The position numbers and the translations under genes are program-made. Source: Gemmatimonadota bacterium (GTDB lineage: Bacteria; Gemmatimonadota; Gemmatimonadetes; Gemmatimonadales; Gemmatimonadaceae). Taken from it: a stretch of 64,000 bases of DNA. Below the pieces are notes generated by a model. That model searched no databases, was not told the origin of the DNA, and saw only the letters and a list, made by a program, of their open reading frames with translations. The DNA lies in assembly GCA_016194585.1 (NCBI GenBank), contig JACQBG010000011.1, forward strand, positions 1-64,000, written 5' to 3'. Position 1 is the first letter of the stretch. The number at the start of each line of letters is the position of its first letter. Shown one piece after another: positions 28,040-35,740 of the stretch.

Positions 28040-29764
28040 CTACCTGCGAGCCGCGTCGTCGTCGCCCACGTGCATCACGGCCATCATCCCGGAGCCCAGG
28101 TGCTCGGCGATGTGGCAGTGGAGCATCCACGCGCCGGGATTCGACGCGTCGATGAGCAGGTCCACCGTCGAGCCGACGGGGATGATGGCCGTGTCCTTCC
28201 AGGCGAGGTTGCGCATGCGGACGCCGTCGCGCGACACGACGAGCATCCGCTGGCCGTGCAGATGGATCGGGTGCTGCATGGGGTGGAACGACTTCGGGTC
28301 GTTGAACATGCGGAGCTTCACGACGGAGCCCGTCTTCACCCGCCAGTCGATGTCCATGTTCTCGCGTCCGGTGGCGTCGTCGCGCAGGATCCACGTCACC
28401 TGCTTGCTCGTCGAGAGCCAGTTCATGTCCGGCATCCCGTCGACCCATTCGATGGGGGCGAAGTAGGCCGTGTCGACGTTCATGAACTGCACCGTCGCGA
28501 GCGGGAGCGAGTTCGTCCGCACGGTGAGCGTGAGCCGCTTGTCGGGTGGCTTGTCGAAGTACGGGCGGAACCGGTCGATGTCGGCCGTCACGGCGGGGAC
28601 GTCGCGCAACAGCGAGAACTGCTTGCCGTAGTCAGGAGTGACCGGCGCACCGCTCACGGTGACGGTGCCGAGCGTGTCGACCATCGGCTCGAACTCGCCG
28701 AGATAGTGGTTGATCGCCTGGATGGCATTGACGACGGCGAACTTCCCCGCGTGGTCGAAGCGCACCTCGACCACGTAGCGCTCGGCCGGCGCGAGGACGA
28801 CGCTCCGCACCCACTCCTCGTGCTCGAAGCGGCTCACGTCGGAGGCGACGACCTTCATCGGTGCGCCGCCGAAGGAGAGGTTGTACGTGCGCGAGTTGGA
28901 GACGTTCGTGAGATAGAAGCGCACCACCTCGCCCTTCTTCGCGGCGAGGCGATAGCGCGTCTCGCCGTTCACCGTGAGCACGTTGCCGACGCGCCCCATG
29001 AGCGCGTAGTCGGGCGCTTCCTTGCCGAAGGGGATGAGCGTGTCGGCGTTGATGAGCAGGTCGTCGAGCACGAGCGCCTGCTCGCGGTTGGCGGGCGAGT
29101 AGTAGTCACGCTCGGGCGCGTCGACGAGCATGTTGCCGAACAGTCCCATCGCCTGCTCGATGTCCTCGCGCACGTGGGGGTGGTACCAATACACCCCCGC
29201 ATCGGGGAAATGCACGCGGTAGGTGTAGTCCCTGCCGGGCGCGACCTCGTCCTGCGTGAGCCCGGGGACGCCGTCGTCGCGGTTCGCCTGGCGCAGCCCG
29301 TGCCAGTGCACGGTGCTGGGCAGGTCGATGCGATTGTGGAAGCGCACGGTGATCGTCGCGCGCTGCGCGACGCGGATGACCGGCCCCGGCACCATCCCGT
29401 TGAAGGCGTACATCACGAACGTGTGTCCGTCGATGGTGCGGCGCACGAGTCCGGCGGTGAGGTCGAGCGTGTCGCCGTCCTTCAGGCGGAAGGTGCGCGT
29501 CGGGCGCACCGCGGGGACGGTGCGCGGGTCGATCCCCGAGCCCGGCAGGAAGGGCGCGACGGGGGGCGTGAGCCCGACGAGTCCGGGGATCATCGGCATC
29601 CCCTTCGGCATGGGGATGGGCATGGGCGTGGACATGTCCATGCCGGCCATGTCGTCCATCGACATCGCCGCCGGCTTGGCGGGCGGTTTGCGCTTCGGCG
29701 GCTTCTGCTGCGCGACGAGCGCGACGGGAGCCACCGCGAGGACGAACAGGCGGAGCGAGCGCAT
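28040..29764 (-). CDS. Multicopper oxidase with Met-rich N-terminus
   Basis: A 574-residue secreted protein. Signal peptide (about 1-18), then a Pro/Lys segment and a Met-rich stretch (about 34-60, MSMDDMAGMDMSTPMPIPMP) typical of periplasmic copper proteins. Three cupredoxin domains follow. Copper ligands are visible as HWHG (153-155), WYHPH (195-197), HPIHLHG and HCHIAEHLGSGMM near the C-terminus, with the Met axial ligand. It would oxidise Cu(I) or organic substrates with O2. The ATG at 29764 puts the signal peptide first; an upstream start at 29827 would overlap the preceding gene. It is third in an operon with the LVIVD propeller. Confidence 0.94.
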   Translation of the reverse strand: MRSLRLFVLAVAPVALVAQQKPPKRKPPAKPAAMSMDDMAGMDMSTPMPIPMPKGMPMIPGLVGLTPPVAPFLPGSGIDPRTVPAVRPTRTFRLKDGDTLDLTAGLVRRTIDGHTFVMYAFNGMVPGPVIRVAQRATITVRFHNRIDLPSTVHWHGLRQANRDDGVPGLTQDEVAPGRDYTYRVHFPDAGVYWYHPHVREDIEQAMGLFGNMLVDAPERDYYSPANREQALVLDDLLINADTLIPFGKEAPDYALMGRVGNVLTVNGETRYRLAAKKGEVVRFYLTNVSNSRTYNLSFGGAPMKVVASDVSRFEHEEWVRSVVLAPAERYVVEVRFDHAGKFAVVNAIQAINHYLGEFEPMVDTLGTVTVSGAPVTPDYGKQFSLLRDVPAVTADIDRFRPYFDKPPDKRLTLTVRTNSLPLATVQFMNVDTAYFAPIEWVDGMPDMNWLSTSKQVTWILRDDATGRENMDIDWRVKTGSVVKLRMFNDPKSFHPMQHPIHLHGQRMLVVSRDGVRMRNLAWKDTAIIPVGSTVDLLIDASNPGAWMLHCHIAEHLGSGMMAVMHVGDDDAARR

Positions 29765-29775
29765 CACGCGGCGGC

Positions 29776-30300
29776 TCACGGCGGCAGCCCGCGGAAGAGC
29801 GGATGCGAGAGGAAGGTCTGCAGCCATCCGCTCGGCGACGTGCCGTGGAGCACGGTGGGGCCGTTATGCACCGTGACGGCGCTGTCGGGCTCCGCGGTGA
29901 TGACGAGGAGGAACTTGTTCATCTCCGCGTGGCCGACGGTGCTGCCGCCGTTGCGCACGCTGCCGAGCCGATGCCAGGTGGCGAGGTCGGTCGTGACCTC
30001 CCACGCGACGAAGGCGCCGAAGGCGCCGAGCGTCGACGGGTCGGGGAGTCCCGTCGCCGTGATCTGCACGTCGTAGCTCGCGCGCCCGTCGCTCGTCACC
30101 GCGATGCCGAACGGCGACGACGCGAACACGAGGCGTGCGTACCCTCGCGCGGCGGGCGCGGTGGGCGTGCTGAACAGCGCGATGTCGAACGGCCCGTCCG
30201 CGGCCGGCCACGCGAGGATGGCCGCCGAGAAGAGGACGGCGCCGCGCGTCGCGCGCAGCGCCGTCCATGCATTCTCGAGCGTCGCGCGGAGTGGACGCAC
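29776..30300 (-). CDS. Hypothetical exported protein between propeller and oxidase
   Basis: A 174-residue protein starting with GTG four bases after the LVIVD stop and ending 11 bases before the oxidase start, clearly in the same operon. A hydrophobic segment near residues 17-33 (RGAVLFSAAILAWPAA) may be a signal anchor. The rest is Thr/Ser/Ala-rich and beta-prone, with WEVTTDLATWHRLGSVRNGGS and GHAEMNKFLLVITAEP. It resembles an anti-sigma-like or fibronectin-like extracellular domain, but no family was recognised. Conserved position suggests a partner of the copper oxidase. Confidence 0.68.
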   Translation of the reverse strand: MRPLRATLENAWTALRATRGAVLFSAAILAWPAADGPFDIALFSTPTAPAARGYARLVFASSPFGIAVTSDGRASYDVQITATGLPDPSTLGAFGAFVAWEVTTDLATWHRLGSVRNGGSTVGHAEMNKFLLVITAEPDSAVTVHNGPTVLHGTSPSGWLQTFLSHPLFRGLPP

Positions 30301-30304
30301 GCGC

Positions 30305-31675
30305 CTAGTGCATCTTCGGCTTGTTGATCCGCTCGGGTCCGCGATCCCAGTCCTGCACGCTCGAGATGTTCGGCATGCCGTAGTCGTGCCCGTTCCAGCC
30401 GTTGAAGCCGTCCATCTTGAACAGCCAGAGTCCGGTGCGCATGTCGGAGAGCACGACGAGGCCGTCGTAGTTGCGCACGTCGACGCCGAAGGCGCCCTGC
30501 TCGACGCTCGTCCCCTGCCACCCGTTGTCGGGCGTGCCGCCGAACCCCTTCTCGTGTTCGCATTCGCACGTGAAGTAGCGTCCCTCGGTCACGGGATGCT
30601 TCGGGTCCTTGAGGTTGAACACGCCGAGCCCGTCCTCGTACGCGGAGACGAAGACGTACGGCCAGCGCACTTCATGGTTGTGCGAGAGGTCGCGCCAGTC
30701 GGCGGTCCAGGCGCTGATGGGCTGGTCGATGTTCTGCGTCTTGCCGTCCTGCCCGGGCTTGAGGTCCCAGATGCGGAGCGGCGTGTACTGGTACTCGGTC
30801 TCGGTCACGGCGTAGCGGCCGTCGGGGGAGGGGGTGAACGTGTGCGCGACGTCCATGCCGAGGCTGGTGATCGTGAACAGTTGCTTCGGCGCCTCCGGCT
30901 TCGTGACGTCCCACACGGAGTAGCCGCCCAGTCCCGCGCCGTAGAACTTGTCTTTCTCCGTGGCCGGATCGTAGCCGACGTAGAAGTCGTGGTAGCCGCC
31001 GCCGCCGATCTGCCGGAACGGCGTCGGGTTCGGCACTTCGCCGATGAGCCATGTCTTCGGGTCGGCGCCGCTCACGACCTTCTCGAGGTCGTAGACGAGC
31101 GCCTTCGACTGGTTCACCGTGGCGAAGTAGAGCGCGCGACCGTCGGAGTGCTTGTACGCGAAGGTGTTGTGGAACCCGCCCGGCGACTGCGGATACCGGA
31201 TGCGGGCGACGACCTTCACCGACGCCGGATCGGGGAGGCCGGTGACGTCGAAGATCACCGCGCCGAGGTCGGCGTCGGGGCTTCCCTGCATGAACTGATA
31301 GGATTGGGCGTAGTAGTAGCGCTTGCCGATCTTGAAATACTTCCCGTCCATCGCGCCGATGCCGCGGTGGAGCTCGGGGTTCTCGATCGTCCAGGTGAAG
31401 ATCTTCTTCGGCGCCGCGGTGTTGCCGATGTCGTAGATCTGCACGTCGAAGTTGACGAAGCCGCAGAGATAGACGTACGGGCGGTCGCGGTCCTGTTCCA
31501 TCTCGATGTCGGCCGCCTTCCACGCGCCGTCGTGGGCGGGGATGCGCGACAGCACGTGCAGCTTCTCGCTGCCGCCGACTTTCTTGTCGAAGTCGATCAC
31601 CGGGACGCCGGGATCCTGCGCCCTCGCGGGGGCGGCGATCACGATGAGCAAGGCCAACGCGAAGAAACGGCGCAT
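30305..31675 (-). CDS. LVIVD-repeat beta-propeller protein
   Basis: A 456-residue secreted protein. Signal peptide (about 1-20, APARAQ), then a seven-blade-type propeller of LVIVD repeats: VQIYDIGNTAAPKKIFTW, AVIFDVTGLPDPASVKVV, YSVWDVTKPEAPKQLF, LGVFNLKDPKHPVTEG and LVVLSDMRTGLWLFKM. A Cys pair occurs in FTCECEHEKG. Such proteins sit on cell surfaces or in the periplasm as binding scaffolds. The start is the ATG at 31675 with AGGAGG five bases upstream; the adjacent in-frame GTG at 31678 abuts the ribosome site and is unlikely. It is the first gene of the oxidase operon. Confidence 0.88.
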   Translation of the reverse strand: MRRFFALALLIVIAAPARAQDPGVPVIDFDKKVGGSEKLHVLSRIPAHDGAWKAADIEMEQDRDRPYVYLCGFVNFDVQIYDIGNTAAPKKIFTWTIENPELHRGIGAMDGKYFKIGKRYYYAQSYQFMQGSPDADLGAVIFDVTGLPDPASVKVVARIRYPQSPGGFHNTFAYKHSDGRALYFATVNQSKALVYDLEKVVSGADPKTWLIGEVPNPTPFRQIGGGGYHDFYVGYDPATEKDKFYGAGLGGYSVWDVTKPEAPKQLFTITSLGMDVAHTFTPSPDGRYAVTETEYQYTPLRIWDLKPGQDGKTQNIDQPISAWTADWRDLSHNHEVRWPYVFVSAYEDGLGVFNLKDPKHPVTEGRYFTCECEHEKGFGGTPDNGWQGTSVEQGAFGVDVRNYDGLVVLSDMRTGLWLFKMDGFNGWNGHDYGMPNISSVQDWDRGPERINKPKMH

Positions 31676-31904
31676 CACTCCTCCTGGAGCATCAAGTCAC
31701 GGCGCTCGCATAGCGCAACCGTCGCGGGGGGTACGCGAGAGGGCGAGCGGAAGATGCGCGGAGCGCGCGGCGTTGGCTAGCTCGATGCCGCGCTCGGGTG
31801 GGGGAGACACGGTCGAACGCGTGTCGGCGGCACCGGCGCCCGGTGCGCGTGTCGCGGAGCGGAACCCCCGGTCCGGCCGGAGTCGTCGTCGCGTCAGGAC
31901 GACT

Positions 31905-32735
31905 TCAGTAGCTCCTTGTCCAGACGGCGATCACGGCGCACGCGTCGTCGAGGAACTCCGCCGGGATGCGCGCCGGGCCGCTGTAGATCTCGATCGCCTG
32001 GATCGACGACGGGGAGAGCTCCTTCAGCGTCTCCGTGACCTCGTCGCCGGCGATGCCACCCCCGTTCGCGTCCGACGGATTTCGCAGCGAGATCCCGACG
32101 CCCGTGCGCCGCACGCCGTCGACGTACAGCTGCACGTGCGCGCCCGGCGCCGCGCCCGACTGGCCCTTGGTCGGCAGGGCCAGATTCGTGAACTCCTTGC
32201 ACCGCTGGAAATTCACGCCGCGGTCGTTGACCTGCACCGCGGGGAGCGTCTCGAGCAGCGAGACCATGTCGGCCGGATTGCGCCGGATGATGTCGTCGCG
32301 CGTGATGAAGGTTCCCCATCCGCGCGCCGCGCGCGCGTACACCTCTTCGTAGCGGGGCGGCACCTTGAGCAGCTTCCCCTCGATGCGCACCGTCGTGAGC
32401 GACTGCGGCAGCCGCTTCAGCGAGAGCGACTGGTCCACCCACTGGTCGTCCTCGATCGTGAACACCTGGGCGGCCGGCACGTACCCGGGGAGCCGCACGC
32501 GCAGCGTGTAGAGGCCGGCCGGGACGCTGAGGAACTGGAAGCGGCCGTCGCTGTCCGTCCCCTTCATGAGCGAGGTGCCGAGAAGCTCGACCTCAGCGCC
32601 GGGGATCGGGAGCGTGTCGCCCTCGACCGTGATGCGGCCGCGCAGCACGCCGCCCGAGGCAGCCTGCGCCCCGAGGGGCGCGGCACACGTCACGAGCAGC
32701 AGGAGCGATCGGGACCACCCCGGGGGGAGTCGCAT
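31905..32735 (-). CDS. Receptor plug without barrel (carboxypeptidase-regulatory plus plug)
   Basis: A 276-residue exported protein. Signal peptide (about 1-24), CarboxypepD_reg-like domain (about 30-108, GRITVEGDTLPIPGAEVEL), then a TonB-receptor plug-like domain (about 125-275). The plug part includes TRDDIIRRNPADMVSLLETLPAV, VQLYVDGVRRTG and SSIQAIEIYSGPARIPAEFLDDACAVIAVWTR. It stops exactly where a barrel would begin. There is no remnant barrel downstream, so it is either a purpose-built plug-only protein or an old truncation. Such forms recur in related genomes, which favours a real function. The 225-base gap before the LVIVD gene shows only Arg/Gly-coding noise. Confidence 0.82.
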   Translation of the reverse strand: MRLPPGWSRSLLLLVTCAAPLGAQAASGGVLRGRITVEGDTLPIPGAEVELLGTSLMKGTDSDGRFQFLSVPAGLYTLRVRLPGYVPAAQVFTIEDDQWVDQSLSLKRLPQSLTTVRIEGKLLKVPPRYEEVYARAARGWGTFITRDDIIRRNPADMVSLLETLPAVQVNDRGVNFQRCKEFTNLALPTKGQSGAAPGAHVQLYVDGVRRTGVGISLRNPSDANGGGIAGDEVTETLKELSPSSIQAIEIYSGPARIPAEFLDDACAVIAVWTRSY

Positions 32736-32921
32736 ACCTCTTCATATGGGGGATACCGGCCGCGCGCGCAAGGCGAGTGACGGCCGGGTGACGGCAATCT
32801 CGTGAGTTGCGCGGCGTGGATCCGATGACGCGCCGCCCCCATTCCCGCCTCACATTGCCTCTCGTTCACGGAGTGGGTCCGTCATCCCGCCGTGGCGCTG
32901 CTCAGGAGGGGAGCGAGGGAC

Positions 32922-33617
32922 GTGCCGACCACCAGCGCACGTGTCCGGAACGTGTCCGGCGGCGCGCGCGCCCGACGCGCGTGGTGCGGCGTGGCGGCCT
33001 GGACGGCCGGCACGACGGCGCTGCCGCAAGTGGTACGCTGGACGGCGCGCCGGTTCGCGCCGTACGGCGACGCCGGCGCGATCGAATGGTGCTCGGCCCT
33101 CGCGTGGATCACGGTCGTCGCGTGTGGCGCGTCCGTCGCGATGCGATGGGGCCCAGTGGGCGCGGGGATCGCGGCGCGGCGGCGTTGGTGGACGGACGGC
33201 GCGATGCGCTTCGTCGTGGCCGCCGGAGCCCTCGTGACTCTCGTCTCGACTCGCGTGGAACCGCCGGCGGGCGCGTTCGACGCGGACCGCGCGCTCACCC
33301 TGGCGCGCACGGCGCTCCTTCCCGCCCTGACGGAAGAGATCGCCTTTCGTGGCGTGTTGACCGCGGTCGTGGGCTCGCTGCTCGCGACCGTCGTCGGGGA
33401 GCGTCGCGTGCGCGCGGCGCTGTCGCTGGCCGTCGTCTCGATGTCATTCGCCCTCGCGCATGGGGGCATCACCTGGCCCGCCGTCGGCTGGCCACTCATC
33501 GCCGCGCGGTCTGCCGCGGGGCTCGTCTTCGGTGCGCTGGCGCTCCGCGATCGCTCGCTGCTCGCGGCCATGCTCGCCCACGCGATGTACGACGCCGCCG
33601 TCGCACGCTGCTGGTGA
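32922..33617 (+). CDS. CPBP-family intramembrane metalloprotease
   Basis: A 231-residue protein with about six membrane helices. The conserved motifs are EEIAFRG (EExxxR), FALAHGG (FxxxH) and HAMYDAA (HxxxD) in the last three helices. They provide the Glu and His residues of CAAX-prenyl-protease/bacteriocin-processing (Abi) enzymes. GGGGAG eight bases upstream supports the GTG at 32922; a GTG at 32892 is an alternative. Substrate is unknown. The lipoprotein gene follows after 53 bases. Confidence 0.85.
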   Translation: MPTTSARVRNVSGGARARRAWCGVAAWTAGTTALPQVVRWTARRFAPYGDAGAIEWCSALAWITVVACGASVAMRWGPVGAGIAARRRWWTDGAMRFVVAAGALVTLVSTRVEPPAGAFDADRALTLARTALLPALTEEIAFRGVLTAVVGSLLATVVGERRVRAALSLAVVSMSFALAHGGITWPAVGWPLIAARSAAGLVFGALALRDRSLLAAMLAHAMYDAAVARCW

Positions 33618-33670
33618 GGGAGGGGCGGCCACGGCCGCGCCCCACCATCCAGCAGTGGAGAACCGTTGCC

Positions 33671-34570
33671 ATGCATACCACTCGACTCGCGTTCCTGGGC
33701 GCCGTCGCCCTCGCCGTCGCCGCCACCGCGGTGGCCTGTTCCGACTCGCCCCGCGCGGCGGGACCGGTCGCGCCCGCCGCGGAGCGCGCCGACGTCGTCA
33801 CGCCGCGCACCCCCGACGCGCGCGCCAACGACGATCCCGCGACCTTCCGCCGCATCCCCGCGAAGTACCGGTGGGTCGGGGAGGAGCACAATCGGTTGCT
33901 GAATCTCGCCATGCAGAAGGCGAAGGCGGCGCACGACGATGACCCCGCCACGTATCAGCGCATGAAGAGCGACTGCGGCTGGGTGTTCGTCTCGATGCGC
34001 GACAACATGGAGCCGTCGGCCCAGCGCGGCGGCTTCGCCTCACGCCGCGACGAGGCCATCCGCGCGGCGCGTCAGGGCATCGCCAACCTCCCGCAGTGCC
34101 GCGGTTCGGCGCTCCCGTCGCTTGCGCTCTTCGCGGCACCGCTTCCGTCGGCGTCGTCGGCGGCGCTCGGCGAGTACGAGGACATCAGTGACGCGACGCT
34201 CGCGGCGATCTCGTCGATGGTCGGCGACATCGCCGAGGCCGGTTCGCCTGCCGACATCGACGCGGCGATCGCGCGCGCGGCCGGGGTGGCGGCGAGTCTG
34301 CCGGGAAATCAGGGGGACGCCGTGTACTCCGCGGCCTCGCTCGCCGCCGGTTCGGCCGCCTACTGGAGCTACGCCCTGCCGTCGTCCAACCTGCTCGCAC
34401 TGTTCGCGCGCACGAGCGACTGGCAGCGGTTCCGGGGCGCTGTGGCAGCCGACGCGGGCGGCTGCGCCGGTTTCCTCACGGCGTTCGGCCGGTGGCCGCT
34501 GCCGTGGCAAGTGAAGATCGCCGGCTGCCTGCTGACCGGCGCGGCGGCGTCCGCGATGACGCTCTTCTGA
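33671..34570 (+). CDS. Hypothetical lipoprotein
   Basis: A 299-residue protein with a short signal sequence and a lipobox-like TAVAC (Cys near residue 22), so probably lipid-anchored. An acidic/Pro region follows, then a motif RRIPAKYRWVGEEHNRLLNLAMQKAKAA and helical Ala-rich parts. The C-terminal third is hydrophobic (SAYWSYAL...WPLPWQVKIAGCLLTGAAASAM). No family was recognised. Four further Cys could form disulfides. GGAGAA lies about nine bases upstream of the ATG. The next gene, a 62-residue membrane protein, follows after 20 bases. Confidence 0.72.
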   Translation: MHTTRLAFLGAVALAVAATAVACSDSPRAAGPVAPAAERADVVTPRTPDARANDDPATFRRIPAKYRWVGEEHNRLLNLAMQKAKAAHDDDPATYQRMKSDCGWVFVSMRDNMEPSAQRGGFASRRDEAIRAARQGIANLPQCRGSALPSLALFAAPLPSASSAALGEYEDISDATLAAISSMVGDIAEAGSPADIDAAIARAAGVAASLPGNQGDAVYSAASLAAGSAAYWSYALPSSNLLALFARTSDWQRFRGAVAADAGGCAGFLTAFGRWPLPWQVKIAGCLLTGAAASAMTLF

Positions 34571-34590
34571 ATCATGGAGGCGAACACACC

Positions 34591-34779
34591 ATGAAGCGAC
34601 CGAATGCGTTGTACTTCGTGGCGACGATGGCGTGGAACTTCCTGGCGATCCACGGCCTGATGTCGCTCGCCGGGGTGGGGGACGTACGCAAGTCGGTGGA
34701 GGTGACCGCCGTCGTCGCGGTCGCGGCGCTGATCACGACCGTCCTCCTCGTCCGTCGCGGCCACGAGATCCGGTTCTGA
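34591..34779 (+). CDS. Small two-helix membrane protein
   Basis: A 62-residue protein with two hydrophobic helices (about 8-28 and 36-55) and a basic C-terminus RRGHEIRF. A strong GGAGG ribosome site is at 34576-34580. No homologue was recognised. It closes the CPBP protease-lipoprotein group and may be a partner or immunity-like component of either; that is speculation. Confidence 0.62.
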   Translation: MKRPNALYFVATMAWNFLAIHGLMSLAGVGDVRKSVEVTAVVAVAALITTVLLVRRGHEIRF

Positions 34780-34807
34780 CCTGAGCGGTTGAGCGGAGCG
34801 GAGCCGA

Positions 34808-34850
34808 GCGCGGGGTGGTGGCCGTCGATCCGACGGCCGCTGCCCCGCGC
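34808..34850. terminator. Bidirectional terminator hairpin
   Basis: Outer arms GCGCGGGG (34808-34815) and CCCCGCGC (34843-34850) and inner arms GGCCGTCG/CGACGGCC (34820-34838) flank a 4x4 internal loop. It sits between convergent genes and serves either strand. No T-run is present. Confidence 0.65.
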
Positions 34851-34855
34851 GTGCG

Positions 34856-35146
34856 TCACCCCGCGAGCGCGCGGACGGCCTCGACGCTCACGCCGGCGAC
34901 TTCGACGACCTTGGAGCGCGAGCCTTCGCCGCTCACGATCCGCACGTCGCGCTTCGCCACGCGCAGCGCGTCGGCGAGCACGGCGATGACGGCGTCGTTC
35001 GCGGCCCCGTCCACGGGCGGCGCGTGCACGCGCACGCGGAGCGCGTCGCCGTGCACGCCGTCGACGCCGGCCCGGCTCGCGCGGGGCTGCACGCGCACGG
35101 CGAATCGCACGGCGCCTTCCCGCGGCGTCACCGGGAACGCGCTCAC
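34856..35146 (-). CDS. DUF167/YggU-family protein
   Basis: A 96-residue small alpha/beta protein. Typical DUF167 segments are VRFAVRVQPRASRAGVDGV, LRVRVHAPPVDGAANDAVI and VRIVSGEGSRSKVVEVAG. Function is unknown in the family, and it is commonly encoded next to yggT, as here. The GTG start overlaps the YggT stop as GTGA; the much longer open frame upstream runs through the YggT gene and is rejected. Confidence 0.88.
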   Translation of the reverse strand: MSAFPVTPREGAVRFAVRVQPRASRAGVDGVHGDALRVRVHAPPVDGAANDAVIAVLADALRVAKRDVRIVSGEGSRSKVVEVAGVSVEAVRALAG

Positions 35147-35733
35147 CAGAGACGCAGCAGGAACGACTGCAGGATGTTGAGGAACAGGTACGCGATGATC
35201 GGCGTCACGTCGATCATGCCGATCGTCGGGATGATGCGCCGCAGCGGGCGCAGCAGCGGCTCGCTCAGGTTGTACGACCAGCGCACGATCCAGTGCCCGG
35301 GGCGCACCCGCACCCACGAGAGGATCACGCGCGCGATGAGCGCGAGCTGCAGGATGGCGAACGTCCAGCTGACGAGCACCCGGTAGGCGCCTCGCGGCCC
35401 GCTCTCCATCGAGTAGAGGAGGAAGGCGAGCTGGTTGCGCACGAACTCGAGCAGCGAGATGAGCACGATCCCGGCGAGCACCACGAACACGAGCGCCCAC
35501 CATGGCGCCGCCTGCGGCAGTCCGCCGGCGCGTACCACCCGGCGTTCGACCGGCGCGATGAGGGGGTCGAAGGTGCCGCGCATGAACCGCGCGACCGGGC
35601 CGAACGGGTTCAGCCGCCGCGACCGCACGAGCCAGTCCACCACGCACACGCCGCCGAGCACGAGCGCGACGCCGAAGAAGCCGCCACGGATGACGCCGAG
35701 CGCCGCGTCGTAGGAACGGAAGAAGGTGTCCAC
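35143..35733 (-). CDS. YggT-family membrane protein
   Basis: A 196-residue integral membrane protein with a duplicated YggT unit: residues about 10-95 and 115-196, each with two helices and an RxxNPFGPVARFMRGTFDPLI / SYNLSEPLLRPLRRIIP amphipathic segment. YggT/Ycf19 proteins are linked to membrane-protein or division functions and osmotic tolerance. The gene lies 7 bases after the aldehyde dehydrogenase stop and overlaps the DUF167 gene. Confidence 0.9.
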   Translation of the reverse strand: MDTFFRSYDAALGVIRGGFFGVALVLGGVCVVDWLVRSRRLNPFGPVARFMRGTFDPLIAPVERRVVRAGGLPQAAPWWALVFVVLAGIVLISLLEFVRNQLAFLLYSMESGPRGAYRVLVSWTFAILQLALIARVILSWVRVRPGHWIVRWSYNLSEPLLRPLRRIIPTIGMIDVTPIIAYLFLNILQSFLLRLW

Positions 35734-35740
35734 GCGGCTC

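Noticed and set aside
31676-31904. Small gene in the gap between the LVIVD and plug-only genes
   Set aside because: No frame has a ribosome site or non-Arg-rich composition; treated as intergenic.
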